From contig CAWKOA010000006.1 of the NCBI GenBank assembly GCA_963851025.1, positions 186,001 through 250,000 of the forward strand: a DNA stretch of 64,000 nucleotides, read 5' to 3'. This document shows positions 1 through 11,022 of this stretch, piece by piece. Source of the DNA: RYN-230 sp963851025 (GTDB lineage: Bacteria; Actinomycetota; Actinomycetes; Streptosporangiales; Streptosporangiaceae). The notes under the pieces are model-generated. The model saw nothing but the letters and a program-made list of their open reading frames with translations. It searched no databases and was not told the origin of the DNA. Made by a program: the position numbers and the translations under genes. Within the stretch, counting starts at the first letter, position 1. Every line of letters starts with the position of its first letter.

Positions 1-317
1 TGATCGCCGAGGCCGAAGGGGGGGCGCCCGGGCCGGGGTGGAACCTCATCGTGCTGCAGCACACGGACTGCGGTATCACCCGCCTCGGCGGGCATCCCGA
101 CCTCCTGGCCGCCACGTTCGGCATCGAGGAGGCGGATCTTCCCGCCAGGGCCGTCGGTGACCCCCGCGCCGCCGTCGCCGTCGATGTCGCAGCGATCAAG
201 GACAACCCGTTCCTGCCTGCTGACTTCATCGTGTCCGGACTCGTGTACGACGTGCGCACCGGGCTCGTCGAGACGGTTGTCGCACCCTCGCTGCTGCGGG
301 CCAGCACCGCGGCGTGA
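1..317 (+). CDS. Beta-carbonic anhydrase, C-terminal part (5'-truncated by window edge)
   Basis: The frame is open from base 3 and ends in TGA at 315-317. It contains HTDCG, the conserved zinc-ligand segment (His and Cys) of beta-class carbonic anhydrases, and ends with the usual short strand-helix tail (FIVSGLVYDVRTGLVETV). Beta-carbonic anhydrases interconvert CO2 and bicarbonate in the cytosol. The N-terminal half with the first zinc cysteine lies outside the window, so the start cannot be given. The next gene is on the opposite strand 42 bases away, so nothing suggests a link with the catabolic cluster that follows. Confidence 0.8.
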   Translation, partial: IAEAEGGAPGPGWNLIVLQHTDCGITRLGGHPDLLAATFGIEEADLPARAVGDPRAAVAVDVAAIKDNPFLPADFIVSGLVYDVRTGLVETVVAPSLLRASTAA

Positions 318-359
318 GCCGGGCCGCGAACGCGCGGCCCGGGCGGCCGGCCGTACGCC

Positions 360-1565
360 TTACCCCGTTTCGCCCGCCTGCAGGGCGTCGATGTCATCCG
401 GCGGGTAGCCCAGCTCACCCAGGATCTCCCGGGTGTGCTGCCCGGCCCGCGGCGGTCCCGCGGCCTGATGACGCTGGGCGCCGTCGTAGCTGACCGGGGC
501 GTCCACCGACTCGACCCCCGCGCCCTCGATCTCGACCCAGGCCCCCGCGGCCCGCGCCTGCGGATCGCCGAGCACCTCGGCCGGGGTCTGCACCGGGGCC
601 CAGAACACGTCGTGCTCCTCGAAGGCCTTCGCCCACTCGGCCAGGGACCGGGCCGCGAAGGCCCCGTCGAGGATCGCGATCACCTCCCGGCGGTTCTTCG
701 CGAGCGCGCGCGGCGAGCTGAACCGCTCGTCGCCCAGCAGGTCCGGGCGCCCGATGGCGGCCAGCACCTTGGGCAGCTGGCGCGCGGCCTGCACGCCGAC
801 CAGGAAGAACCAGTGGCCGTCCGCCGTGACGTAGGAGTTGTACATCGGGGTCGGGCAGTTGTCCCGGGGGTAGGGCGGGCGCGGCCGGCCGCCCATGGCC
901 GCCACGCCGAGCTCGCCGGCCAGCGCCCACATGCCGGTACGCAGCAGCGACACGTCGACCATCCGGCCCCGGCCGGTCTGCTGCCGCTCGTGCAGGGCGG
1001 CCAGGATCCCGGCCACCCCGGTCATCGCGGTGAACGTGTCGCCCAGCCCCTGCATGAGCGGCGCCGGGGGCTCGCCCTGGGTGGTCATCTCGTGCGAGAT
1101 CCCGGTCCGGGCGAAGAAGGAGGCCAGGTCGTAGCCGGCCCGCTCCTGGTCCGGCCCGGTCCAGCCGTAGGCCGTCAGCGAGCAGAACACCAGCCGCGGG
1201 TAGGTGCCGGCCACCCCGGCGGGTGACAGGCCGAGCCGGGTCAGGGCGGCCGGGCGCAGGTTGGTCAGCAGCACGTCGGCCCCGGCCAGCAGGCGGCCGA
1301 GGATCCCGCGTCCCTGTTCCGTGCGCAGGTCGAGCTCGATGGACCGCTTGCCGCGGTTCGCCGAGGTGAACGCGCCGTTCGGGGCGTCGGGGTTGGCGCC
1401 CATCGAGCCCCAGATATGGCGCATCGGCTCGCCGCCGGGAGGCTCGACCTTCACCACGTCGGCGCCCCAGTCCGCGAGCACCCCGCCCGCGGCCGGGCCG
1501 GCCATCCAGTGCGCCAGCTCCACGACCCGGACACCCCGCAGCGGCTGGGGCGGGCCGGCGCTCAC
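360..1565 (-). CDS. CaiB/BaiF (family III) CoA-transferase
   Basis: 401 residues, the usual size for family III CoA-transferases, which move CoA between acyl-CoA and a free acid. Family features include an N-terminal GVRVVELAHWMAGPAAGGVLADWGADVVKVE-type Rossmann strand (positions about 8-40), the NRGKRSIELDL segment, and a C-terminal ETREILGELGY-like helix. The start is GTG at 1565, which overlaps the stop of the P450 gene by four bases (GTGA), so the two are almost certainly translated from one mRNA. A longer in-frame extension exists upstream but runs inside the P450 gene in another frame and is not used. It probably activates an intermediate of the 0.4-11 kb cluster; the substrate is unknown. 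Confidence 0.88.
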   Translation of the reverse strand: MSAGPPQPLRGVRVVELAHWMAGPAAGGVLADWGADVVKVEPPGGEPMRHIWGSMGANPDAPNGAFTSANRGKRSIELDLRTEQGRGILGRLLAGADVLLTNLRPAALTRLGLSPAGVAGTYPRLVFCSLTAYGWTGPDQERAGYDLASFFARTGISHEMTTQGEPPAPLMQGLGDTFTAMTGVAGILAALHERQQTGRGRMVDVSLLRTGMWALAGELGVAAMGGRPRPPYPRDNCPTPMYNSYVTADGHWFFLVGVQAARQLPKVLAAIGRPDLLGDERFSSPRALAKNRREVIAILDGAFAARSLAEWAKAFEEHDVFWAPVQTPAEVLGDPQARAAGAWVEIEGAGVESVDAPVSYDGAQRHQAAGPPRAGQHTREILGELGYPPDDIDALQAGETG

Positions 1566-2749
1566 CGGCCCACCACGAAGTCCACCCGCTCCGGGCCGCG
1601 GGTCTGCCCGCCGCTCCACTCGATCCCGCCCGGCCCGGCCAGCCGGAACTCCGGCATGACCCGCAGCCACTCCTCGAGCGTGACCCGCAGCTCGAGCCGG
1701 GCCAGGTTGGAGCCCAGGCAGCGGTGCCCGCCGGAGCCGAAGGTCAGGTGCCGGTTGCGCTTGCGGTCGATCCTGATCACGTCCGGGTCCTCGAACACGT
1801 CCGGGTCCCGGTTGGCCGCCGCGAACGCGAGCAGCACCCGCTCCCCCGCCCCGACCTGGCGGCCGTCCAGGCCGGTGTCCTCCTTGGCGATCCGGCCCAC
1901 GCTCACCGGGGCGTAGACCCGGAGGAACTCCTCCGCGGCGGTGTCGATCAGCCCCGGGTCGGCGGCCAGGCGGCGGCGGTCCTCGTCGTGCGTGGCCAGG
2001 TGCCACAGGCTGGAGCCGATCGCGCTCCAGGTGGTGTCGGCCCCCGCGATCAGGATGAGGAACGCCGAGCCGATCTGGTGCTTGCGGGACAGCGGCACCC
2101 CGTCGATGGCCGCGCCCGCCAGGTAGGTGATGAGGTCGTCGCGCGGCTCGGCTTCCCGCTCGTCCAGCAGCCCGCCCAGGTAGGCCAGGATCTCCCCGAC
2201 CGCCTGGGCCCGGACCGCCTGGTCCCGGGGGCCGATCCGGATCATGCGGATCATCCAGTCCATGAACTGCTCGCCGGGCGGGACGCCGAGCATCCTGGTC
2301 AGCACCGCGATGGTCAGTTCCTGGGCGAAGTCGCTCACCACGTCACCGCCGCCCCGGGCGGCCAGCGCGGCGGCCAGGGCGCGGGCCTTGTCCCGGATGA
2401 ACGGCTCGAAGGCCGCGATCCGCCTGGGCAGGAAGTACGGCATCAGCACGTCGCGGTGCAGCTTGTGCTGCGGCGGGTCCGAGGTCAGCGGGGGAAGGAA
2501 CAGCCCGCCCGCGGACTCCAGCGGGCCCGCGACCTCGACCGCGCGGGACGAGAACCGCTCCCCGTCCCGGGCCACCTCCCGGATCGTGTCGTAGCGCACC
2601 GGCATCCAGGAGCCGCCCCACTCGCCCGAGTGCGCGACCGGGCACCCCGACGCCCGCATGGCCGACCAGGTGGCGTGGGGGTCGGCGCGGAAGCCCGGGG
2701 AGAAGATGTCGTAACCGTCGTGGCCGTCCCCGGCAGGCTGGCTGCTCAT
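1562..2749 (-). CDS. Cytochrome P450
   Basis: 395 residues, typical of soluble actinobacterial P450s. Visible motifs are the I-helix AGADTTWSA, the K-helix EEFLR, and the heme-binding loop FGSGGHRCLG with the cysteine thiolate ligand. It would hydroxylate a substrate using electrons from a ferredoxin, and a 66-residue 3Fe-4S ferredoxin gene lies at 7177-7377. No ferredoxin reductase is in the window. Start ATG at 2749 gives MSSQPAG; the longer open frame upstream crosses the intergenic region and is not supported. It is co-transcribed with the downstream CoA-transferase (4-base overlap) and divergent from the enoyl-CoA hydratase at 2885. Confidence 0.93.
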   Translation of the reverse strand: MSSQPAGDGHDGYDIFSPGFRADPHATWSAMRASGCPVAHSGEWGGSWMPVRYDTIREVARDGERFSSRAVEVAGPLESAGGLFLPPLTSDPPQHKLHRDVLMPYFLPRRIAAFEPFIRDKARALAAALAARGGGDVVSDFAQELTIAVLTRMLGVPPGEQFMDWMIRMIRIGPRDQAVRAQAVGEILAYLGGLLDEREAEPRDDLITYLAGAAIDGVPLSRKHQIGSAFLILIAGADTTWSAIGSSLWHLATHDEDRRRLAADPGLIDTAAEEFLRVYAPVSVGRIAKEDTGLDGRQVGAGERVLLAFAAANRDPDVFEDPDVIRIDRKRNRHLTFGSGGHRCLGSNLARLELRVTLEEWLRVMPEFRLAGPGGIEWSGGQTRGPERVDFVVGR

Positions 2750-2758
2750 GGCCAAAAG

Positions 2759-2806
2759 TCTACAGAGATAGAGACTTGATGTCGAGACGTGTAGAGTATC
2801 GTCTCG
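2759..2806. promoter_or_regulatory. Inverted repeats between divergent P450 and enoyl-CoA hydratase genes (possible operator)
   Basis: The 135-base gap between the divergent genes is unusually AT-rich for this genome. It holds TCTACA (2759-2764) mirrored by TGTAGA (2790-2795), and CGAGAC (2783-2788) mirrored by GTCTCG (2801-2806) with a 12-base spacer. A second TGTAGA occurs near 8450 in the other divergent gap of the same cluster (8353-8500). This would suit a shared repressor, but no cluster regulator is encoded in the window. The assignment rests only on symmetry and position. Confidence 0.3.
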
Positions 2807-2884
2807 CGGGCGGCCGGGTCGCGGGCGGCCGGGCAGAACAGACGGGCGGATCCGGCGGCAGGCCGGGCGGACGGGAGGCGGAAC

Positions 2885-3769
2885 GTGGCGGACGCGGTGC
2901 TGCTGGAGCGCAGCGGCCCGGTGGCGAGCCTGGTGCTCAACCGCCCGGGCAAGCACAACGCGCTGCGCTTCGCCGACCTGGACCGGCTCGTCGCGCTGCT
3001 GCACGAGGCCGAGGAGGACGACGACGTCCGGGTCATCGTGCTCCGGGGCGAGGGCGCGTCGTTCTGCTCCGGGCACGACTACGACGACGCGGCCCGGTCC
3101 TACGGGCTGGAGCCCGGCCCGGACGGCACGAAACCCCGCCGCCCCAGCCAGCGCTCGCGGCTGGCCACCGACCGCCGCCTGGGCATGAACTACATGGCGT
3201 TCCAGTACTCGCTGAAGCCGGTCATCGCCCAGGTGCACGGGGTGTGCACCGGCGCCGGGCTGTACCTGGTCGAACTGACCGACCTGGCCATCGCCGCGGA
3301 CACGGCCCGGTTCAGCCACGCCGAGCAGCGGCTCGGCCTGGCCGGGAACACCTGGCAGCTCAACACCGAGATCCTGCTCTACGGCCCGAAGCGGGCCCGT
3401 GAGCTGATGCTGCTCGGTGAGGAGTTCGACGGCCGGCAGGCCGCCGCCTGGGGCCTGGTCAACAAGTCCGTGCCCGAGGCGGATCTCGGGGCGGCCGTGG
3501 ACGACTGGGCCCGGCGGATCGCGCAGCACCCCCGGGACGCGCTGGTCACCGCCAAGGCCATGCACCAGATGGCGCTGGACAGCCTGGGCGGCACCCAGCA
3601 GTTCTGGCGCGGCACGGTCGGGCACACGCTCGGCACCAACCTGCGCTTCGAGGACGACGAGTTCAACTTCCTGCGCGAGCGGGCCCGCCGCGGGACCGGG
3701 GACGCGTTCCGCGCGCGGGACGGCCGCTACGCCAGCGGGGACGACGGCGGCGGGGATGACGAAGGCTGA
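2885..3769 (+). CDS. Enoyl-CoA hydratase/isomerase (crotonase family)
   Basis: 294 residues with the crotonase fold: the N-terminal strand VASLVLNRPGKHNALRF, the oxyanion-hole segment GEGASFCSGHDY (about residues 56-67), and the second oxyanion glycine in VHGVCTGAGLYLVEL (about 120-134). The active-site region reads HAEQRLGLAG, with an acidic residue where hydratases carry a glutamate. It would hydrate or isomerise an acyl-CoA intermediate. GTG at 2885 is preceded by GGGAGG-like bases. The 3' end overlaps the convergent acyl-CoA ligase by 43 bases. It is read away from the P450/CoA-transferase pair. Confidence 0.9.
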   Translation: MADAVLLERSGPVASLVLNRPGKHNALRFADLDRLVALLHEAEEDDDVRVIVLRGEGASFCSGHDYDDAARSYGLEPGPDGTKPRRPSQRSRLATDRRLGMNYMAFQYSLKPVIAQVHGVCTGAGLYLVELTDLAIAADTARFSHAEQRLGLAGNTWQLNTEILLYGPKRARELMLLGEEFDGRQAAAWGLVNKSVPEADLGAAVDDWARRIAQHPRDALVTAKAMHQMALDSLGGTQQFWRGTVGHTLGTNLRFEDDEFNFLRERARRGTGDAFRARDGRYASGDDGGGDDEG

Positions 3770-5393
3770 CGGGCTGCCGGGGCAATCCGGCCCGCCGCTA
3801 TGTCCTCCTGCAGCCGGAATTTCTGGATCTTGCCCGATGCGGTCAGAGGATATTCCGCAACGAAGAACCACTCGGCCGGGGCCTTGAAGCCGGCCAGGCA
3901 CTCACGGCAGTAGTCCCGCAGCGCCTCCGGGGACGGGGGATCCGCCGGATCGGCGGGCATGATCACGGCCGCCACCCGCTCACCCCATTTCTCGTCGGCC
4001 AGGCCCACGACCGCCGCCTGGGCCACGGCCGGGTGCGCGAACAGGACGTCCTCGATCTCCCGCGGGTAGATGTTCTCGCCGCCCCGGATGATCATGTCCT
4101 TGAGCCGGCCGGTGATCGTGAGGTAGCCGCGCCCGTCCATCGCCGCGAGGTCGCCGGTGCGCAGCCAGCCGTCACCGTCCAGGGCGGCCGCGGTCTCCCC
4201 GGGCAGGCCGAAGTAGCCGAGCATGGTCTGGTAGCCGCGGGCGCAGATCTCCCCGACCTGGCCCACCGGCAGGGTCTCGCCGGTCACCGGGTCGGCGATC
4301 TTCACCTCGACCTGCGGCAGCGGCCGCCCGATCGTCTCCGACTGGTCCTCGGGGCTGTCGCCGAGCTGGGTCTGGGAAACGACCCCGTGCAGCTCGGTCT
4401 GGCCGAACACGATCGTGAACTGGCAGCCGAACGTCTCCGTGGCCCGGCGCACCAGCGTGGCCGGGACCACGGCCGCTCCGGACATCACGGTCTGCAGGCT
4501 GGACAGGTCGCGGGCAGCCAGCCCGGGATGATCCAGCATGGCCAGCAGCATGGTGGGCACGGCCAGGATGATGGTGCCGCGGTAGGCCTCGATGAGCTCC
4601 AGCACCAGGCCCGGGTCGAAGCCGGGCAGCAGCACGTAGGTGCCGCGCTGGGCGATCGTGCCCAGCTCGGTGAGCGTCCCGCCGCCGATGTGGAACATGG
4701 GCATGGCGTTGACCCAGATGCCGCCATCCCGCACCCCGGAGCCGAGGGCCACGAACCGGGACGCGTTCACCACCCCGCGATGGTGCAGGATCGCGCCCTT
4801 GGGGAACCCGGTCGTCCCCGACGTGTACTGGATCTGCGCCGGGTCACCCGGCTGCACCGGGGGCAGCGTGACAGCCGGATCGGCGGACGCCACGAACGTG
4901 TCCCAGCCGCTTAGCGGGATGGCCTCCCGCAGCCCGGGCAGGCCGGCCCGCAGGCTCTCGACCGCACCGGCCATGTCGAAGCCCCGGTAGGAGCCGGCGA
5001 AGAAGATCCCGGCCGCCCGGGACTGGGCCAGCACGTACCGCAGCTCGCGGGCCCGCAGCGCCGGGTTGACCGTGACCAGGACCATCCCGGCCAGGCTGAC
5101 ACCGTGCTGGAGCAGCATCCACTCCGGGCAGTTGGGCGCCCAGACCGCGATCCGCTCCCCCGGGGCGAACCGGGCCAGCAGGGCCCGGGCGGTCTGCTCC
5201 GCGACCGCCAGCAGCCCGGCGTAGGTCCAGGTCCGCCGGGCGGCCGGATCGGGTGAGCCCTCGACGAGCGCCAGCCGGCCGGGCACCTCGGCGGCCGCGG
5301 CGCGGAGCAGGTCCCCCACCGTGATGTCCAGCAGCGGCTCACTGCGGTCCGCCGGCCAGTAGGAGCTGGCCAGCCGGGCTGAGGTGGCAGGCA

Positions 5394-5397
<4 letters not shown>
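3727..5397 (-). CDS. Acyl-CoA synthetase (AMP-forming, ANL superfamily)
   Basis: 556 residues. The phosphate-binding loop YTSGTTGFPKG, the adenylation motifs FGQTE and TGDLAAMDGRGYL, and the catalytic C-terminal lysine in LTASGKIQKF are all visible, so the enzyme should be active. It forms acyl-CoA from a carboxylic acid, ATP and CoA in the cytosol. Two consecutive ATGs (5397, 5394) follow AGGAGG. The spacing (2 versus 5 bases) favours 5394, while 5397 overlaps the upstream stop. It is the last gene of the hydratase-ferredoxin-ligase-ligase operon read leftward from 8352. Two ligases in tandem suggest two acids, or acid substrates at two stages of a pathway. Confidence 0.92.
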
Positions 5398-7176
<1,779 letters not shown>

Positions 7177-7184
<8 letters not shown>

Positions 7185-7377
7185 CGGCGTCGAGCGAGAT
7201 GGCCTGTTCCGGGCAGTTGTCCACGGCCAGCCCGGCCAGGTCCTCCTGGTCCGGCGGCACCGTCCCGTCACCCATCGCCGAGGCGAAGCCCTCCTCGTCG
7301 ATGTCGAACAGGCCGGGTGCCACCGCGAGGCACCGGTTGTGGCCCTGGCAGAGCCGGGGATCCACGCGAACCTTCAT
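7177..7377 (-). CDS. 3Fe-4S ferredoxin (P450-type redox partner)
   Basis: 66 residues. Three cysteines (about C10, C16, C55) in the pattern CQGHNRC...NCPEQAI identify a single-cluster 3Fe-4S ferredoxin in which histidine replaces the second cysteine of the usual CxxCxxC motif. Such ferredoxins are the normal electron donors of actinobacterial P450s, so the P450 at 1562-2749 is the likely partner. It is preceded by GAGGGGA and lies between the hydratase and ligase genes of the leftward operon. A matching ferredoxin reductase is not in this window. Confidence 0.92.
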
Positions 7378-7411
7378 GCTGCCCGTCCCCTCTTGCTGTT
7401 ATCAAGACCGA

Positions 7412-7468
7412 CCGGCGGAACGACCGACGACCGGCGGAACGACCGACGACCGGCGGAACGACCGGCCA
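7412..7468. repeat. Three tandem 19-bp repeats
   Basis: Three head-to-tail copies of a 19-base unit beginning CCGGCGGAACGACC, the third diverged at its end. They sit in the 153-base gap between the hydratase stop and the ferredoxin start. There are no spacers, so this is not CRISPR; no function is evident. Confidence 0.7.
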
Positions 7469-7530
7469 GCCGGAACGACCGCCACCGAACCGACCAGCCG
7501 ACCAGCCGACCAGAGCTCGGCGGCCAGCTC

Positions 7531-8352
7531 TCATCGGGTGAACCGGGGCGGCCGCTTCCCGAGCAGGGCGGCCACCCCTTCCGCGTAGTCCGGCTCGGCC
7601 ATCAGCTTCCCGATCTGGGCCTTGCTCTCCTCCACCGCCGCCCGGGGGTCGCCGTGCAGCACGTCGGCCCACATCTGCCGTTTCGCGGTGCTCACCGCGA
7701 GCGGGGACGCGGCGGCGATGGTCCGCGCGCAGGTGCCCACCACAGCGTCGAACTCCTCCGCCGGTACGACCCGGTTGAAGAACCCCATGCCCGCCATCTC
7801 CTCGGCCAGCAGCACCCGCCCGGTCAGCAGGATGTCGGCGGTGTGCGTCATGCCGACCAGCCGCGGCAGGATCCAGGACAGCCCGTACTCGGCGGGCAGC
7901 CCGAGCCGGGGGGCCGCAGTGGTGATCTTCGCTCCGGTAACCGCGAACCGCAGGTCGCAGAACGCGGCCAGGGCGACCGCGATGCCCGCGCAGGCCCCGT
8001 TGACGGCGGCGATCATGGGCGTGCGCAGGCCGAGCTGCCAGGCCATGTCCGCGTCGAACTCCGGCCGGACGCCGTAGCCCGGGCGGGCCGCGTCCTGCGG
8101 CAGCGCCGGGTCGTAGTGATCGGCCTCGACGTACCCGCTGAGCGCCTTGGGGTCGGCGCCGATGCAGAACGTGTGCCCGGACCCGGTCAGGACGATGACC
8201 CGGACCGCGGGGTCGTCGTCGAGCTGCTGGCAGATCCACCGGTACTCGGCGTGCATCCGTCCGGTCCAGGAGTTGCGCCGCTCGGGCCGGTGCAGCCAGA
8301 GGGTCGCGATCCCCGCGTCGTCGATCTCGTAGCGGGTGACCTTGAGCTCCAT
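7531..8352 (-). CDS. Enoyl-CoA hydratase/isomerase (crotonase family), second copy
   Basis: 273 residues. Crotonase features: IATLWLHRPERRNSW at the N-terminus, the oxyanion segment GSGHTFCIGADPKAL, and AVNGACAGIAVALAAFCDLR for the second glycine, followed by APRLGLPAEYGLSWILPRLVG where the catalytic glutamate of hydratases sits (PAEYG). It is the first gene of the leftward operon (hydratase, ferredoxin, ligase, ligase) and divergent from the alcohol dehydrogenase at 8501. With the hydratase at 2885 it gives two beta-oxidation-like hydration steps, but no acyl-CoA dehydrogenase, hydroxyacyl-CoA dehydrogenase or thiolase is present, so the rest of the pathway must be elsewhere. Confidence 0.9.
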   Translation of the reverse strand: MELKVTRYEIDDAGIATLWLHRPERRNSWTGRMHAEYRWICQQLDDDPAVRVIVLTGSGHTFCIGADPKALSGYVEADHYDPALPQDAARPGYGVRPEFDADMAWQLGLRTPMIAAVNGACAGIAVALAAFCDLRFAVTGAKITTAAPRLGLPAEYGLSWILPRLVGMTHTADILLTGRVLLAEEMAGMGFFNRVVPAEEFDAVVGTCARTIAAASPLAVSTAKRQMWADVLHGDPRAAVEESKAQIGKLMAEPDYAEGVAALLGKRPPRFTR

Positions 8353-8500
8353 CGGTCCTCCAGTGGGCCGCGGCCGTTGCCCCCCGGCTATGGCGCGGGG
8401 CCAGGTGTGTGCCTAAACTATACAAGGTGAGCAACTGGATCGCTAGAAATGTAGAACGTATGCTGCCCGGAACAGTGCTGCCCAGCACAGCGGGGGCCCG

Positions 8501-9604
8501 GTGACCACCGCCGCCGTGCTCGAAGCCCCCCGCAAGCCGCTGGCCGTCACGGACATCGACGTCGAGCCGCCCCGGCCGGGGGAGGTGATGGTCGAGGTCG
8601 GCGCGTCCGGCGTGTGCCACTCCGACATCTCGGTCTGGAACGAGACCCTGGCCCACCCGGTGCCGCTGGTCCTCGGGCACGAGGCCGCCGGGACCGTGGC
8701 CGGGGTAGGCCCGGGCGTGACCTCCGTGGCCCCCGGCGACCGGGTCGTGCTGTCCTGGCTGGCCCAGTGCGGGACCTGCTTCTACTGCGTGCACCGCCAG
8801 CCGCAGCTGTGCGAGATCGCCGGGGTCGCGTTCGCCCGGGGCACGCTGCTGGACGGCACCACCCGCTACCGGCGGGACGGCCAGCCGCTGTACCAGATGG
8901 CCGGGCTGGGCACGTTCACCGAACGCTGCGTGGTGCCCGAAGCCGCGGCGGTGAAGATCCCGGACACGATCCCGCTGGCCTCGGCCGCGCTGATCGGCTG
9001 CGGGGTGCTGACCGGGTTCGGCGCGGCGGTCAACACCGCGGGCATCCGGGTCGGCGACACCGTGGCCGTGCTGGGCTGCGGCGGCGTCGGGCTGAGCGCC
9101 ATCCAGGGCGCGCGGATCGCCGGTGCCGGCCTGATCATCGCGATCGACCTGCACGAGGAGCGGCTGGCCATGGCGGCCCGGTTCGGCGCCACGCACACCC
9201 TCCAGCCCTCGGACACGGTCGCGAAACAGGTCCGGGCGCTGACCGGCGGCCGCGGCGCGGACCACGTGCTGGAAGTCGTCGGCCGCCAGCAGACCGTGCG
9301 CGACGCGATCCGGATGACCCGCCGCGGCGGGCAAGTCGTGCTGGTCGGCGCGGCCGGGGACGACGTCACGGTCACGCTGCCCGCCTTCTCCGGCGTGGTG
9401 ATGACCGAGAAGGTCATCCGAGGCTCGCTGTACGGCTCGTCCGACGTCCGGCGCGACGTGCCCCGGCTGGTCAGCCTGTACCAGGCCGGGCTGCTCATGC
9501 TGGACGAGATGGTCACCGAGACGTTCACGTTCGCGCAGGTGAACGACGCTGTCGAGTACTGCGCCGCCGAGAAGGGCGCCCGCGCCGTGGTGGTGATGAC
9601 ATGA
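8501..9604 (+). CDS. Zinc-dependent alcohol dehydrogenase (MDR family)
   Basis: 367 residues. Catalytic zinc ligands are visible in GVCHSD and GHEAAG, and the structural zinc loop as CGTCFYCVHRQPQLC (four cysteines). The cofactor fold is GCGGVGLSAIQGA. The arrangement resembles the long-chain, class III-like or NDMA-dependent alcohol dehydrogenases of actinomycetes. GTG start at 8501. The stop overlaps the following aldehyde dehydrogenase (ATGA), giving an alcohol-to-aldehyde-to-acid module. Its acid product could feed the two acyl-CoA ligases read in the opposite direction. Confidence 0.92.
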   Translation: MTTAAVLEAPRKPLAVTDIDVEPPRPGEVMVEVGASGVCHSDISVWNETLAHPVPLVLGHEAAGTVAGVGPGVTSVAPGDRVVLSWLAQCGTCFYCVHRQPQLCEIAGVAFARGTLLDGTTRYRRDGQPLYQMAGLGTFTERCVVPEAAAVKIPDTIPLASAALIGCGVLTGFGAAVNTAGIRVGDTVAVLGCGGVGLSAIQGARIAGAGLIIAIDLHEERLAMAARFGATHTLQPSDTVAKQVRALTGGRGADHVLEVVGRQQTVRDAIRMTRRGGQVVLVGAAGDDVTVTLPAFSGVVMTEKVIRGSLYGSSDVRRDVPRLVSLYQAGLLMLDEMVTETFTFAQVNDAVEYCAAEKGARAVVVMT

Positions 9605-11022
9605 CGGACCTCGTGACGGCCAGCCCGGCCATGACGATCGGCGGCGCGGCCGTGGCCGGCCGGGGCACCTTCGGCGTGATCAACCCGGCTACCGGCCAGG
9701 TATTCGCCGAGGCCCCGGGCTGCTCCCGCGATCAGCTCGACGAGACCATGCGGGCCGCGCAGGCGGCGGCCGGCGCCTGGCGGGCCGATCAGGATGCCAG
9801 GCGGGCCGCGCTGCGCGCCGCCGCCGCGGCCGCCCTGGCCGCGGCGGACGACCTGGCCGCGCTCCTCACCGCCGAGCAGGGCAAGCCGCTCAAGGCGGCC
9901 GCGTTCGAGGTGGCCGAGATGGCCCGCTGGCTGGAGTACTCAGCCGGGCTGGAGCTGCCCCGGACCGTGCTGCAGGACGACGAGCGCGGCCACGCGGAAC
10001 TCGTGCACCGGCCGCTCGGCGTGGTCGCGGCGATCACGCCGTGGAACTACCCGCTGCTGCTGGCCGGCTGGAAGCTGGGGCCCGCGCTGCTGGCCGGGAA
10101 CACGGTGGTGCTGAAGCCCTCACCGTTCACGCCGCTGTCCACCCTGGCCCTGGGCACCATCCTGGCCGGGGTGCTGCCGCCGGGCGTGGTCAACGTGGTC
10201 AGCGGCGGCGACGAACTCGGGGCCTGGATGACGTCCCACCCGGCGGTGGCGAAGATCAGCTTCACCGGGTCGGTGCCGACCGGCAAGGCGGTGGCCGCGG
10301 CCGCCGCCCCCGACCTCAAGCGCTTCACCCTCGAACTGGGCGGCAACGACGCCGCGATCGTGCTCGACGACGCCGACCCCGCGACGGTGGAACGCGGCCT
10401 GTTCTGGGGCGCGTTCATCAACAACGGGCAGATCTGCGCGGGCATCAAGCGGATCTACGTACCCGAGGCCCTGCACGGCGACGTGGTCGAGGCGCTCGCC
10501 CAGCGGGCCCGCCGCACCCGGGTCGGGCCCGGCACCGAGGCGGGCGCCCAGCTCGGCCCCATCCAGAACCGGCCGCAGTTCGACCGGGTGCGCGGGCTGG
10601 TCGCCGACGCCCTGGCCCGCGGCGGGACGGCCGTGGCCGGCGGGCACGAGCTGGACCGGGACGGGTACTTCTTCGCGCCCACCATCCTGACCGGCGTGGC
10701 CGAGGGCACCCCGATCGTGGACGAGGAGCAGTTCGGCCCGGCCGTGCCGGTGATCCCTTACCGGGATGTGGACGACGCGGTGACCCGGGCCAACGACACC
10801 CGGTACGGCCTGTCCGGCTCGGTGTGGGGCGCCGACCCGGACCGGGCCGCGGCGGTCGCGGCCCGGCTGGAGTGCGGCACCGCGTTCGTGAACGACCACC
10901 TCACCCTGCAGCCGTACATGCCGTTCGGCGGGATGAAGTGGAGCGGCATGGGGGTAGAGAACGGGCCGTGGGGGCTGGAAGAGTTCACCGCCCTGCAGGT
11001 CCTCTACCGCTCCCGCCGTTAG
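9601..11022 (+). CDS. Aldehyde dehydrogenase (NAD(P)-dependent)
   Basis: 473 residues, standard ALDH length. Motifs: TPWNYPLLLAGWKLGPALLAGNTVVLKPS (cofactor and Asn site), FTGSVPTGKAV, the general-base glutamate in LELGGNDA, and the catalytic cysteine in NNGQICAG. It oxidises an aldehyde to the acid. ATG at 9601 overlaps the alcohol dehydrogenase stop by four bases, so the two enzymes should be made together. The last four bases overlap the convergent sigma-factor gene. Confidence 0.93.
   Translation: MTDLVTASPAMTIGGAAVAGRGTFGVINPATGQVFAEAPGCSRDQLDETMRAAQAAAGAWRADQDARRAALRAAAAAALAAADDLAALLTAEQGKPLKAAAFEVAEMARWLEYSAGLELPRTVLQDDERGHAELVHRPLGVVAAITPWNYPLLLAGWKLGPALLAGNTVVLKPSPFTPLSTLALGTILAGVLPPGVVNVVSGGDELGAWMTSHPAVAKISFTGSVPTGKAVAAAAAPDLKRFTLELGGNDAAIVLDDADPATVERGLFWGAFINNGQICAGIKRIYVPEALHGDVVEALAQRARRTRVGPGTEAGAQLGPIQNRPQFDRVRGLVADALARGGTAVAGGHELDRDGYFFAPTILTGVAEGTPIVDEEQFGPAVPVIPYRDVDDAVTRANDTRYGLSGSVWGADPDRAAAVAARLECGTAFVNDHLTLQPYMPFGGMKWSGMGVENGPWGLEEFTALQVLYRSRR

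Noticed and set aside
7412..7468. Repeat array that might suggest CRISPR
   Set aside because: Units are 19 bases, directly adjacent with no unique spacers and no cas genes.
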